From Rhodospirillaceae bacterium (GTDB lineage: Bacteria > Pseudomonadota > Alphaproteobacteria > Rhodospirillales > JABHCV01): DNA of 64,000 nucleotides. Shown in pieces: positions 7,619 to 17,009 of the stretch. The DNA is taken from positions 1-64,000 of the forward strand of contig JABJHA010000022.1 in NCBI GenBank assembly GCA_018662005.1, written 5' to 3'. The notes under the pieces were generated by a model. It was not told where the DNA came from. It was given only the letters and a program-made list of their open reading frames with translations, and searched no databases. The position numbers and the translations under genes were made by a program. Numbering within the stretch: position 1 is the first letter of the stretch; every line of letters begins with the position of its first letter.

Positions 7619-9146
7619 CTGCACCCTCGCTTGCGACTTCAGACTGGCCACCCATTTCCCGGCCGATCTGTTCCGTTGTCAGGTCTTCCACAACAGTCGG
7701 TTTCGACAGGCGGCCATCGGCGATCACGGCAATGCTGTCTGCGATGGCAAACAGTTCATCCAGGTCCTGGGAAATCATCAGCACGGCGGTACCGTTTTTG
7801 GCCAGCTGAATGATCGCTTCGTGAATTTCCGAAGCCGCCCCGGCATCAACGCCCCAGGTCGGCTGGGAGGCAATGAAGACATCCGGGGTTTGCATGATTT
7901 CACGGCCCATGATGAATTTTTGTAAATTACCGCCGGACAAACTCCGCGCTACATGCTCGGTGCCGGCGGTCTTCACCTTGAAGGTCTCGACCACATCTTC
8001 AGCCATCTTCCGTGCCGCCGGAATGTTAAGGAACCCTCTTTCACACAGGTTCATGCGGACCCGCGCACTGAGGATGGTGTTTTCAACCAGCGTCATATCG
8101 GGAACGGCAGCGTGGCCCAACCGTTCTTCGGGCACGCAACAAAGGCCAATGGCTCGCCGCTCGTCGGGGTCAAGCAATCCGCACGGCGTCTCGTCGATAA
8201 TGACGGCCTCCGCTCTGTTGCATTTTTTATCACCGATCAGGGCTGACATCAGGCGACGTTGGCCATTACCGGCAACCCCTGCGACCCCGACGATTTCACC
8301 CGAACGAACGCTAAAGCTGATATCTTTAAGGGTGATGCTGTGATCGCCAACGCCTACGGACTCGGTGGTCAGATTGCTGACTTTCAAGCGGACCGGGCCA
8401 TAGTCCTTATCCAGGCGCTTGGGCGGGGTCAGGGTTTCACCGATCATCATTTCAGCAAGGCTTTTTGCGGATTCTTCGCTGGGCGTGCACGTGCCGATGA
8501 CTTTGCCGCCGCGCAAAATGGTGGCGTGGTGACACAGGTCGCGAATTTCTTCCAGTTTGTGCGATATATAAAGGATCGAACAACCTTCATCGGTCAGTCT
8601 GCGCAACACCTTGAACAGGGTTTGCACTTCACCGGGCGTCAACACCGATGTCGGCTCATCCATAATAATCAGTTTCGGGTTTTGCAGCAGACAGCGGACG
8701 ATTTCGACGCGCTGGCGAATTCCCACGGAAAGATCGCCAATGGTCCGTTTGGGGTCAAGCTCAAGGCCGTAATATTTGGAAATTTCAATAATCCGTTCCG
8801 GTAGATCGCCCTTCGCCAATTCCGGCGATATGCCAAGGGCGATATTGTCAGCGACACTGAGAGCTTCAAACAGCGAGAAATGCTGGAACACCATACCGAC
8901 ACCGTGGGCGCGGGCTTCGGCCGGTTTTGACGGGTTGTAATGTTCCCCGTGCATATGCATGACGCCAGAGTCAGATTTCAAAACGCCATAGATCATTTTC
9001 ACCAGCGTTGACTTGCCAGCGCCATTCTCTCCCAGGAGTGCATGAATTTCCCCGTGGCCAATTTTAAACGACACATCATCGTTGGCGATGACGCCGGGAA
9101 AGGCCTTGGTAATACCTTCCAGTTCCAGCAGAATTTCTGAACTCAT
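7605..9146 (-). CDS. ABC transporter ATP-binding protein, duplicated ATPase (BMP/nucleoside type)
   Basis: A 513-residue double ATPase. Domain 1 has Walker A GENGAGKST (39-47), signature LSVGIRQRVEIVR and Walker B LIIMDEPTSVLTP. Domain 2 has the degenerate Walker A GVAGNGQRR, signature LSGGNLQKFIMGRE and a Walker B-like segment with ASQPTWGVD in place of the acidic DEPT. One competent and one degenerate site is normal for the sugar/nucleoside (NupO/YufO) class. It overlaps the xdhC stop by 4 bp (ATGA), tying purine oxidation and uptake into one transcript. Confidence 0.9.
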   Translation of the reverse strand: MSSEILLELEGITKAFPGVIANDDVSFKIGHGEIHALLGENGAGKSTLVKMIYGVLKSDSGVMHMHGEHYNPSKPAEARAHGVGMVFQHFSLFEALSVADNIALGISPELAKGDLPERIIEISKYYGLELDPKRTIGDLSVGIRQRVEIVRCLLQNPKLIIMDEPTSVLTPGEVQTLFKVLRRLTDEGCSILYISHKLEEIRDLCHHATILRGGKVIGTCTPSEESAKSLAEMMIGETLTPPKRLDKDYGPVRLKVSNLTTESVGVGDHSITLKDISFSVRSGEIVGVAGVAGNGQRRLMSALIGDKKCNRAEAVIIDETPCGLLDPDERRAIGLCCVPEERLGHAAVPDMTLVENTILSARVRMNLCERGFLNIPAARKMAEDVVETFKVKTAGTEHVARSLSGGNLQKFIMGREIMQTPDVFIASQPTWGVDAGAASEIHEAIIQLAKNGTAVLMISQDLDELFAIADSIAVIADGRLSKPTVVEDLTTEQIGREMGGQSEVASEGADADL

Positions 9147-10201
9147 TCGTTCCCCCCCACTGCGCGTATCTGCTTGAGATTTCGGGGATTCAATTCAGCC
9201 AGCCCCGCCTCATAGACATCAACCAATTGCGCTGCAACCGAAATAGCAATCACCGACGGCAGCTTGCTCGACCAGTCGCCCAGACCGACAGGGCAGTGAA
9301 ACACGTTTAGGGCGGAGTCGGGAACACCATCTTTGCGCAAACGGTTTAAAAATTTTGTTTTTTTGGTTTCAGAACCTATCAGGCCAAGGAAACGGGCATC
9401 TTCCCTTTCCAGTACGGTTCGGCAAATATCCAGATCAATTTCGTGAGAATGGGTCATCACAACATGAAAGGCTCCGGCCGGAACGGCGTTTACGTGGTCT
9501 GCGGGATTGGGTGAAATGATTTTTTTCACGTCACCCCTGACAACCGTGGGGAAGCGATCCGTATTGATATCAACCCAGGAAATATTAAACGGCGTTCCTT
9601 CAAGAACCCTGATCACAGCGCGACCTACATGACCTGCGCCATAAATCACCAGTTCTGCCGCTGGCCGTGCTGCCGGCTCAACAAACCAGACCGCCCGACC
9701 ATGCTCGTCCTTCAACATCGTCGCCTGTGTCGGCACGGCTTTAATGGCATCAGCCAACAGGGGTGTTTTTCTAATGATATCAAGATGTTGTGTTGTATCG
9801 AGAAGAGGTGTTGAGGCATTGATGTCGTGGATCAGCAGGGTGTCCGCCTGCATGTGCAGCCGTTGTTGTTGCAAGGCTTGGCTATGGCTCGCATCAAAAT
9901 ATTCAAGCAGCAACCAAACGACGCCGCCACAGCATTGCCGTAGTTCGGTTCCAAGGACAAAATTTTCCGTTTGCCGGGGCCACAGCCCTTCGTCCCCTGC
10001 CCCGTTTTGCATCCACGTGCGGGCTTTTTCCAAAACCAGATATTCCAGCTTGCCACCACCAATACTGCCCGTGAAATCATCAGCGGAAACGATCATGTCG
10101 GCGCCGGCCTCACGAGGGGTCGAACCGAGACCGTGGGTGACCGTCACCCGGACGACCTCGTCCCAACGTGCGGTGGTTTCAAGAATATCGTCAAGAACCA
10201 T
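9143..10201 (-). CDS. xdhC: XdhC-family molybdenum cofactor insertion protein
   Basis: A 352-residue protein of the XdhC/CoxI family, which binds molybdopterin cofactor, supports its sulfuration and delivers it to xanthine dehydrogenase. Seen: N-terminal VTHGLGSTPREAGADM, TGSIGGGKLEYL and a central Rossmann-type ELVIYGAGHVGRAV, followed by VMTHSHEIDLDI and GLIGSETKKTKFL. It lies 4 bp after xdhB and overlaps the ATPase gene, the usual place for an xdh-dedicated chaperone. A second XdhC homologue is encoded at 61300-62280, so the two probably serve different molybdoenzymes. Confidence 0.9.
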   Translation of the reverse strand: MVLDDILETTARWDEVVRVTVTHGLGSTPREAGADMIVSADDFTGSIGGGKLEYLVLEKARTWMQNGAGDEGLWPRQTENFVLGTELRQCCGGVVWLLLEYFDASHSQALQQQRLHMQADTLLIHDINASTPLLDTTQHLDIIRKTPLLADAIKAVPTQATMLKDEHGRAVWFVEPAARPAAELVIYGAGHVGRAVIRVLEGTPFNISWVDINTDRFPTVVRGDVKKIISPNPADHVNAVPAGAFHVVMTHSHEIDLDICRTVLEREDARFLGLIGSETKKTKFLNRLRKDGVPDSALNVFHCPVGLGDWSSKLPSVIAISVAAQLVDVYEAGLAELNPRNLKQIRAVGGNE

Positions 10202-10205
10202 TCCC

Positions 10206-12533
10206 TTAAGCCTCCCCGCGCAAACGGTCTATGGCCAGAAGCAAGCGTTCAGGCGTCGCCGGAGCGTCAAGATCTGCCAACTTGCCTTCATTTCCAGTGG
10301 AACCCACGGCGTCGTTCAATGCCATAAGGACGGAAATACCATGCATCAGCGGCGGCTCGCCGACAGCCTTTGACTTGTAGATGGTGTCTTCAACGTTTTC
10401 GCCGCGCTCGAACAGGTTGACCCGAAAATCGACGGGGCGGTCGGAGCAAGCGGGGATTTTATAGGTTGACGGGGCGTGGGTTGTCAGTTTGCCGCTTTCG
10501 TCCCAGACCAGTTCTTCCATGGTCAGCCAACCTGCCCCCTGGACAAACCCGCCTTCGACCTGGCCAATGTCGAGCACCGGATTTAATGATTTACCGGCGT
10601 CGTGCAGAATGTCGGCACGCAAGATACGGTTCTCGCCGGTTAATGTATCGACGATGACTTCCGACACACTGGCCCCGTAGGCGAAATAGTAGAAGGGGCG
10701 GCCCTGCGCCTTATCCGCATCCCAACTGATTTTCGGCGTTGTATAAAACCCGGTCGCCGAAAGTTGGACACGCGCGAAGTAAGCCTGCATGACGACATCA
10801 TCAAAGGCCATTTCCTCCTCACCAATGCGAACACGCCCGGGAAGAAACTGAACGTTTTCAGGTGCCGTTTGATAGCGTTCGGCAAGGAACCCGGTCAAAC
10901 GATCTTTGATTTTTCTGGCGGCGTTTTGTGCCGCCATCCCATTGATATCAGCACCGGAGGAGGCAGCTGTGGCCGATGTATTTGGAACCTTCGATGTGTT
11001 GGTGGCGGTGATCTTAACCCGCTCCACATCGACCTGGAATTCTTCGGCGACGACCTGGGCAATCTTGGTGAACAGCCCCTGCCCCATTTCCGTGCCGCCG
11101 TGGTTAAGATGGATCGACCCGTCCGTATAGATATGGACCAGCGCACCGGCCTGATTGAGGAAGGTTTTGGTAAACGAGATGCCAAACTTCACCGGCGTCA
11201 GGGCAATACCGCGCTTTAAGACGGGACTATCCCGGTTCCATTTTTCAATTTCATCGCGACGAGCGGTGTAATCTGAACTGGCTTCAAGTTCTTCAACGAT
11301 ATCCTGAATGACACAGTCTTCCACTTTCATACCGTAGGGGGTCAGTTGGCGCTTGCCCGTGCTCTCACTGACATGATCATAAAAATTGTTTTTGCGGACA
11401 TTCAAGGCGTCCATGCCAAGTGAGCTGGCGATGTCTTCAATGACACGCTCAATAGCGGCCATGCCCTGAGGCCCGCCAAACCCGCGAAACGCCGTATTTG
11501 ATTGAGTATTTGTCTTGCAACGGTATGAGGTGATGGTGGCGTTCTTTAAAAAATAGCAATTATCGGCATGGAACATCGCCCGGTCACAGATTGGCTGCGA
11601 CAGGTCCCATGACATGCCGCAACGGACGGCATGATCAAACTCAATACCTGAAATAACCCCATGCTCATCAAAACCAACCCGGTAATCAATTCGGAAATCA
11701 TGGCGCTTGCCGGTGATTGTCATGTCGTCGTCACGATCATAAATCACCTTGGCTGCCTGACCGGTTTTGCTGGCGACCAGGGCTGCCGTCGCGGCAAGAA
11801 GATTACCCTGGCTTTCCTTACCGCCGAATGCCCCGCCCATACGGCGAACCTCTACCGTAACGGCGTTCTGGGGAATGCCAAGAACATGGGCGATTTTGTG
11901 CTGGATTTCGCTTGGGTGCTGTGAGGACGCGTGGACGGTAACGTCCTGATCTTCACCCGGCACGGCGAAAGCGGCCTGACATTCAAGATAAAAATGCTCC
12001 TGCCCGCCCAGATTGATACGCCCTTCAAGGCGGTTTTTTGCCCCAGCCAAAGCCTTGGCCGCATCACCGCATTGCATAACGTAAGGGTCCATAAGCAGGT
12101 TTTTGGCTTGCATTGCCTGATCGATGGTCAGGATAGCGGGCTTGTCCTGATAGTCGATGATTGCCAGATCGGCGGCGGCGCGTGCCTCACTCCAGGAAGA
12201 GGCGGCAACAGCGAACAGGGACTGGCCGTAATATTCAACCAGACCATCGGCGAACATCGGATCATCACCGGCAACGGGGCTGACATCATTGTGTCCCGGA
12301 ATGTCTTCAGCGCTGAGCACACAGGCAACGCCGGGGGCACTGCGAACGGCGCTTAAATCCATTGCGGTGACAACGGCGTGGGCGTGGGTCGAGGTTGCGA
12401 TGTAAACTTGCAAGGTGCCCGGTGGTTCGGCTATATCGGCAATATAGAGCGCCTCGCCAGTAACATGCTTGTGGCCGCTATCGTGACGCAACGAGCGATG
12501 AACACCGCCAATGATTTCATTCTGCTTGGTCAT
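10206..12533 (-). CDS. xdhB: Xanthine dehydrogenase, molybdopterin-binding subunit
   Basis: A 775-residue catalytic subunit that hydroxylates hypoxanthine and xanthine to urate. Family motifs are seen in order: HVTGEALYIADI at the start, RRMGGAFGGKES (molybdopterin contact), NTAFRGFGGPQG with the substrate-binding arginine, GGTEMGQGLFTKI, and KAVGEPPLMHGISV near the C-terminus carrying the catalytic glutamate. The length fits the bacterial XdhB type. It overlaps the end of xdhA by 4 bp. The motif set separates it from carbon monoxide and aldehyde oxidases (no CSFR-type loop). Confidence 0.94.
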   Translation of the reverse strand: MTKQNEIIGGVHRSLRHDSGHKHVTGEALYIADIAEPPGTLQVYIATSTHAHAVVTAMDLSAVRSAPGVACVLSAEDIPGHNDVSPVAGDDPMFADGLVEYYGQSLFAVAASSWSEARAAADLAIIDYQDKPAILTIDQAMQAKNLLMDPYVMQCGDAAKALAGAKNRLEGRINLGGQEHFYLECQAAFAVPGEDQDVTVHASSQHPSEIQHKIAHVLGIPQNAVTVEVRRMGGAFGGKESQGNLLAATAALVASKTGQAAKVIYDRDDDMTITGKRHDFRIDYRVGFDEHGVISGIEFDHAVRCGMSWDLSQPICDRAMFHADNCYFLKNATITSYRCKTNTQSNTAFRGFGGPQGMAAIERVIEDIASSLGMDALNVRKNNFYDHVSESTGKRQLTPYGMKVEDCVIQDIVEELEASSDYTARRDEIEKWNRDSPVLKRGIALTPVKFGISFTKTFLNQAGALVHIYTDGSIHLNHGGTEMGQGLFTKIAQVVAEEFQVDVERVKITATNTSKVPNTSATAASSGADINGMAAQNAARKIKDRLTGFLAERYQTAPENVQFLPGRVRIGEEEMAFDDVVMQAYFARVQLSATGFYTTPKISWDADKAQGRPFYYFAYGASVSEVIVDTLTGENRILRADILHDAGKSLNPVLDIGQVEGGFVQGAGWLTMEELVWDESGKLTTHAPSTYKIPACSDRPVDFRVNLFERGENVEDTIYKSKAVGEPPLMHGISVLMALNDAVGSTGNEGKLADLDAPATPERLLLAIDRLRGEA

Positions 12534-13996
12534 ACGGAGCCGACCATCCGCGTTTGCACCTGCGGTTGTTCAGTTTCGATGAAGTAACGGCGAAGAAGGT
12601 TCCCTGCGACCCGCATACGATAATTTGCCGATGCCCGCATATCTGTAAGGGGTGTGAAGTCCGTCTCGAACCCGGCCACGGCGTGATTGATCGTTTCCTC
12701 TGTCCAGGGCTGACCTTCGAGCGCCTTCTCCACAGCACGGGCGTGTAAAGGTGTCGCCGCCATACCGCCAAAAGCGATGCTGATGGATTTCACGACATTG
12801 TCTTCAATACGCGAATTGAAACAGCCGCAAAGAGCGGAGATATCCTGATCGAAGCGTTTTGATATTTTGTAGAAACGGGCCGATTGCGGGTCTTGGGGTA
12901 TTTGCACCTCGACACTTTCAACGAACTCGCCCGGTTGCCGGTCCTGCTTGCCATAGGAGATGAAGAAGTCATCCAGGTCTATCTGGCGGCGCGCATCACC
13001 TTTGCGTAAGTTCAGACGCGCACCCAAAACCATCAACGCCGGCGGCGTGTCACCAATCGGCGAGCCATTGGCGATATTGCCAACGAGTGTGCCCGTGTTT
13101 CGCACCTGGATCGCACCAAGACGGCGCAGTAACTCACCAAAATCAGGAATATGTTGAGCCAGGACCGGCAAGGCTTCGCTATGAGTGACACCGGCACCGA
13201 TAACGATGTTCCCGTCATCTTCGCTGATCTGTCGCAAATCTTCGACCCGCCCAAGATGGATAACAACTGGAAGCGTGCGATGAAGTTTTGTCACCCACAA
13301 GCCGACATCCGTTGCACCCGCAACCACGGTGGCATCCGGGTTTTGTTCGTACAAACTGGCCAGATCATCAACAGTCGCCGGGCTGTAAAAGATCTTGTCA
13401 GGCGTTTCCAAAGCGACGGTTTTGCCATCTTGCAGGGATTTGAGCAATTCAAGATCACGGTTGGTTCTGGCGATATCATCGCTGGTCGGCTTTTGATCTT
13501 TCATTTTTTCAGCGGCATTGACGATTGAGCCATAGCCCGTACAACGGCATAAGTTTCCGGCGAACAGATCATTCGCGGCCTCACCGTCCGGGGCCTCGCC
13601 ATTCAGGTATGCAGCGAACAGCGACATCACGAAGCCCGGCGTGCAAAATCCGCACTGGGTGGCGTGGGTTTTGACGAAGGCTTCCTGAACAGGATGCAGG
13701 TCCGTCCCCGTACCCTTCACACCTTCGACCGTCCATACCGCCTTTCCGTGCAGCATGGCGACAAACTGAATGCAGGCATTGATGGCGCTATAGTGCATGC
13801 CATCACTTTCCAGAGCGCCGACAACAACCGTACAGGCGCCGCAATCCCCTTCCCCGCAACCTTCTTTTGATCCGGTGAGCAGCTTGTTATTTCGCAAATA
13901 TTGCAGAAGGGTCGTCGTGGGATCGATATCAGAAACCGTGCACGCATCCCCGTTCAGGACGAAGGTAATCTGTGAAATGATTTGCAGTTTTGGCAT
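12530..13996 (-). CDS. xdhA: Xanthine dehydrogenase, iron-sulfur and FAD subunit
   Basis: A 488-residue electron-transfer subunit. A plant-type [2Fe-2S] domain has GCGEGDCGACTVV (Cys 47, 52, 55 and 75). A second helical cluster has CGFCTPG and NLCRCTGYG (Cys 115, 118, 150 and 152). The FAD domain follows (ATVVAGATDVGLWVTK, then IGAGVTHSEAL, then NTGTLVGNIANGSPIGD). I place the start at ATG 13996, behind GGGGGA; upstream ATGs at 14032-14035 have no ribosome site and add 13 unusual residues. It heads the eight-gene operon ending at guaD and is divergent from a deaminase gene. Confidence 0.93.
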   Translation of the reverse strand: MPKLQIISQITFVLNGDACTVSDIDPTTTLLQYLRNNKLLTGSKEGCGEGDCGACTVVVGALESDGMHYSAINACIQFVAMLHGKAVWTVEGVKGTGTDLHPVQEAFVKTHATQCGFCTPGFVMSLFAAYLNGEAPDGEAANDLFAGNLCRCTGYGSIVNAAEKMKDQKPTSDDIARTNRDLELLKSLQDGKTVALETPDKIFYSPATVDDLASLYEQNPDATVVAGATDVGLWVTKLHRTLPVVIHLGRVEDLRQISEDDGNIVIGAGVTHSEALPVLAQHIPDFGELLRRLGAIQVRNTGTLVGNIANGSPIGDTPPALMVLGARLNLRKGDARRQIDLDDFFISYGKQDRQPGEFVESVEVQIPQDPQSARFYKISKRFDQDISALCGCFNSRIEDNVVKSISIAFGGMAATPLHARAVEKALEGQPWTEETINHAVAGFETDFTPLTDMRASANYRMRVAGNLLRRYFIETEQPQVQTRMVGSV

Positions 13997-14090
13997 TTGC
14001 GCGTTTCCCCCGACGTGCTTAACTATACACATCATTAAAGATGGTCATTACCACTGATTTTTTTGAGTCAGTTTCAATTTGGAATCGAAA
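13997..14090. promoter_or_regulatory. Divergent promoter region of xdhA and the deaminase gene
   Basis: Ninety-four bp between two divergent starts must hold both promoters. It contains ACTGA (14053-14057) and TCAGT (14068-14072) as a short inverted repeat around the 11-mer GATTTTTTTGA, which recurs exactly at 19859-19869 in the puuD/LysR intergenic region. Confidence 0.4.
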
Positions 14091-14690
14091 ATGGATGTGC
14101 AACAACGCAAAATAACGACCCGAATGCTCGATGTAATGGAGCACGACATTGCCACCAAAACCCGTACCGGAGTCAGCGTTGGCAACAAGGTTTTCGGGGC
14201 AGCTATTTTGCTTAAAAGTGACCTTTCGCTGGTTATTGCAGGAACCAACGCAGAAACCAGCAACCCGCTTTTGCATGGTGAAATTTCAACTTTGCAGGCT
14301 TTTTATGAAATTCCCGACCAAGATCGCCCTGATACAAAAGATTGCCTGTTCCTGGCCACTCACGAGCCCTGCTCGTTATGCCTGTCGGCGATCACCTGGT
14401 CCGGTTTCGATAATTTCTATTATTTCTTTGGATATGAAGACACCCGCGACACCTTCAATATTCCCCATGACCTGAAAATCCTGAAAGAAGTCTTCAAGGT
14501 CGAAAACGGTGACTATGCGCGCCAAAACAGTTTTTGGCAGTGCCATGAACTGATCCACATGGTCGGACAGTGCAGCGGTGATGAAGGGGCGCGGTTGCGT
14601 GACCAGGTGGATCGTATCAAAAGCATCTATGATGACCTGTCGGCGACTTATCAGGTGCAGAAGGACGAAAGCGCGATACCTTTAAGTTAA
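14091..14690 (+). CDS. Cytidine/nucleobase deaminase-fold protein, substrate unknown
   Basis: A 199-residue zinc deaminase. The zinc and proton-shuttle motifs are LHGEIS (H62, E64) and THEPCSLCLSA (C94, C97), the standard HxE...PCxxC set. The C-terminal half (about residues 110-199) is longer than in cytosine deaminases or TadA and has WQCHELIHMVGQC. ATG 14091 is preferred to an upstream TTG at 14079. It is divergent from xdhA, so a purine or purine-derived substrate is likely (adenine, guanine or a ring-opened intermediate). GuaD already covers guanine, so this enzyme may supply adenine-to-hypoxanthine deamination; that is inference. Confidence 0.75.
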   Translation: MDVQQRKITTRMLDVMEHDIATKTRTGVSVGNKVFGAAILLKSDLSLVIAGTNAETSNPLLHGEISTLQAFYEIPDQDRPDTKDCLFLATHEPCSLCLSAITWSGFDNFYYFFGYEDTRDTFNIPHDLKILKEVFKVENGDYARQNSFWQCHELIHMVGQCSGDEGARLRDQVDRIKSIYDDLSATYQVQKDESAIPLS

Positions 14691-14763
14691 ATGTTCGCAA
14701 AGTACGGGAAGGTGGTCATGATTGAAGTGTTTTCACACCTCGGTTTGAGCCAGGAATGACCTA

Positions 14764-15621
14764 ATGAGCGCAAAGAAAACCGGTGTCAAAGAGATCAAGA
14801 ACGGTGATCCTGCTATCGAAATCCTTATCGATGGCCTGCACAAATCGTTCGACGGCAAGCATGTCTTGAGAGGCATCGACCTCGACATTCGCCGCAACTC
14901 AATCGTCGCTATTGTCGGTGGCTCGGGATGCGGCAAGACAGTCCTGCTTAATCATATCCTGGGACTTCTGGAGCCCGACCAAGGGCGCGTCCAGGTCAGC
15001 GATCACGATCAGGATGGGGAACCCCTGGTTGACTTGGCCGATCTGGACGAAAACCAGATGGCTAACATCCATATGCACTGGGGGGTGGTGTTCCAGAACA
15101 ATGCCCTGTTTTCGGGCAGCGTCTACGACAACATCGCGCTCTGGCTGAGCGAGACCAGAAACATGGAAATCGAGGAGATTGAGCCAATCGCCCGCAAGGT
15201 GCTGGACGCCGTATCCCTGTCATCGGATAAAGATTTCCTCAACCTCGACGTCCATGACCTGTCCGGTGGCATGGCCAAGCGATTGGCGCTGGCGAGGGCG
15301 CTGGCGATGAACCCGCAAGTCATCTTCTATGACGAACCGACCACCGGACTGGACCCGACCAGCGCGGCCCAGGTCCACGACCTGATCGTCACAACCCATG
15401 AACAGTTCATGGATAATGGACACAACCGAACGACGTTGATCATCACCCATGACAAGGATCTTCTCAACCGTATGCGCCCGCGAACGGTGATGATGCACGA
15501 GGGTGAAATCTTCTTCGATGGTCCATTGGAAGAATTCGAGAAATCCAAATCTCCCTACATCCGCCCTTACTTCGATATCATGCCAATCCTTCATGGGGGC
15601 AGGAAACCGCTGGCGGATTAA
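14764..15621 (+). CDS. MlaF/Ttg2A-type ABC ATPase without a permease gene
   Basis: A 285-residue single ATPase with Walker A GGSGCGKT (52-59), signature LSGGMAKRLALARALA, Walker B VIFYDEPTTGLDP and switch ITHD. LSGGMAKR and EPTTGLDP with the MlaF-like layout point to the lipid (phospholipid or toluene-tolerance) ABC class rather than an amino-acid importer. MlaF partners (MlaE permease, MlaD) are normally adjacent but absent here. It lies 73 bp after the deaminase gene on the same strand and converges with allA. It may work with a permease encoded elsewhere or have another role in this purine cluster. Confidence 0.8.
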   Translation: MSAKKTGVKEIKNGDPAIEILIDGLHKSFDGKHVLRGIDLDIRRNSIVAIVGGSGCGKTVLLNHILGLLEPDQGRVQVSDHDQDGEPLVDLADLDENQMANIHMHWGVVFQNNALFSGSVYDNIALWLSETRNMEIEEIEPIARKVLDAVSLSSDKDFLNLDVHDLSGGMAKRLALARALAMNPQVIFYDEPTTGLDPTSAAQVHDLIVTTHEQFMDNGHNRTTLIITHDKDLLNRMRPRTVMMHEGEIFFDGPLEEFEKSKSPYIRPYFDIMPILHGGRKPLAD

Positions 15622-15626
15622 AGGTA

Positions 15627-16127
15627 TCAAGCGTTGACGGTTTTCCAATCGGCTTCGGCAAAGTGATGCTCAACGCAGTCCTCGCCCTCCCCGCCCCGGT
15701 CAATAACCAGAAAGTCAGTATTATCGGCAAGAGCTACAAGCGGGTGGTGCCAGACACGGCGGTGAAAATTGACGCCTTGCGCCCCGTCACTGACAAAAGC
15801 CCGCATGGTCGCAGGATCCAGCGGATCACCGGGCAAGGCGACAATAATCAGAAACCGCGTGTCGCCCAGCGGCATGAAAAGCTGGCTCGACAAAGCATGA
15901 TATTCCAGCCGCTTGACCTGCAAAGGCATCGGCCACATGCGGGTGCGAAAAATATTGATCAAAGGGCGTCCGCCTTGACCCGCAACATCGATTTTGGCGA
16001 GGTCATGAAAACGCCTACACAGATCATCATTGATCAGATAATTGTCAGCACCGTCCGTCTGGATGACATCCCCGTACGGAGCAAAGGATTGACGCGTCAG
16101 TTCCCTGAGTTCAAGTTCCATAGTCAC
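15627..16127 (-). CDS. allA: Ureidoglycolate lyase
   Basis: A 166-residue protein of the AllA cupin-like family, which splits ureidoglycolate into glyoxylate and urea. Seen: LELRELTRQSFAPYGDVIQ at the start, INIFRTRMWPMPLQVKRLEYH in the centre, SQLFMPLGDTRFLIIVALP, and GVNFHRRVWHHPLVAL with the histidine pair of the active site. Length and motif order are normal. It overlaps allE by 4 bp, so the two last steps of allantoin breakdown are coupled. Confidence 0.92.
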   Translation of the reverse strand: MTMELELRELTRQSFAPYGDVIQTDGADNYLINDDLCRRFHDLAKIDVAGQGGRPLINIFRTRMWPMPLQVKRLEYHALSSQLFMPLGDTRFLIIVALPGDPLDPATMRAFVSDGAQGVNFHRRVWHHPLVALADNTDFLVIDRGGEGEDCVEHHFAEADWKTVNA

Positions 16128-16954
16128 TTGTTTATCCCTAGAGGCATGTGGCGATTAACGTTCTTATAGAGCAAATACCTGAACTTGCCCGGCCCCCCGG
16201 CATAACAAGCCTGCGGGCAAAAGGCCCGAAGCCACATATAGTCCCCAGCTTCCACCTCAAGCCAATCCTGGTTCAATCGATAAACGGCTTTTCCCTCCAG
16301 CACATAAAGTCCATGTTCCATGACATGGGTCTCTGTGAAAGGAATAACAGCTCCCGGCTCAAGAGTGACAATATTGACGTTCATGTCATGACGGAGATCG
16401 TCTGTATCGACAAAACGGGTCGTCGCCCATTTCCCATCAGTGTCCGGCATGGCGGTTGGCGCAATATCCTTTTCATTGGTTACAAATGATTGAGGGGCAT
16501 CGATGCCATCAACGTGTTCATAAATTTTACGGACCCAATGGAATACCACCGGCGATGATGAATTGTTCAAAACGGACCAATCGCTACCCGGGGCAATATA
16601 GGCATACCCGCCAGGTTCGAGGTTGTGAGTATTCCCATCAAGTGTGAGGGACAATGTCCCTTTGATAACAAAGAGAACAGCCTGCGCCTGTGCTTCGGCT
16701 TCTGGTCGTTCACTGCCGCCACCGGGCATAACCTCACATATGTATTGAGAGAACGTTTCGGCAAAACCTGACAGCGGTCGCGATATCACCCAGAAACGGG
16801 AATCGGACCAGAAAGGCAACTTACTCGTTACGATATCGGTCATCACGTCTCCGGGGATCACCACGTAGGCGGTCGTGAAGGCCGCACGGCCCGACAACAG
16901 TTGCGTTTGTGGCGGCAGTCCACCAACCGGGGCGTGATAACTGGGGTTTGTCAT
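16124..16954 (-). CDS. allE: (S)-ureidoglycine aminohydrolase, bicupin
   Basis: A 276-residue double-cupin enzyme that removes ammonia from ureidoglycine to give (S)-ureidoglycolate. The N-terminal cupin has LPPQTQLLSGRAAFTTAYVV. The C-terminal cupin carries the manganese ligands in FTETHVMEHGLYVLEGKAVY and YMWLRAFCPQACYAGG, both strongly family-specific. I chose ATG 16954 behind AAGGAG instead of an ATG at 17029 that lies inside the preceding gene's end and adds 25 odd residues. It is followed by allA and preceded, after 55 bp, by the PuuE fusion gene. Confidence 0.9.
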   Translation of the reverse strand: MTNPSYHAPVGGLPPQTQLLSGRAAFTTAYVVIPGDVMTDIVTSKLPFWSDSRFWVISRPLSGFAETFSQYICEVMPGGGSERPEAEAQAQAVLFVIKGTLSLTLDGNTHNLEPGGYAYIAPGSDWSVLNNSSSPVVFHWVRKIYEHVDGIDAPQSFVTNEKDIAPTAMPDTDGKWATTRFVDTDDLRHDMNVNIVTLEPGAVIPFTETHVMEHGLYVLEGKAVYRLNQDWLEVEAGDYMWLRAFCPQACYAGGPGKFRYLLYKNVNRHMPLGINK

Positions 16955-17009
16955 GATAACTGCTCCTTCGGAAGAAAGTGGCGGCTCGTGAAATTCAGAA
17001 TCAAAACGT

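Noticed and set aside
13997-14035. Upstream ATG start for xdhA
   Set aside because: No ribosome site, and the added 13 residues are not family-like. ATG 13996 has GGGGGA at good spacing.
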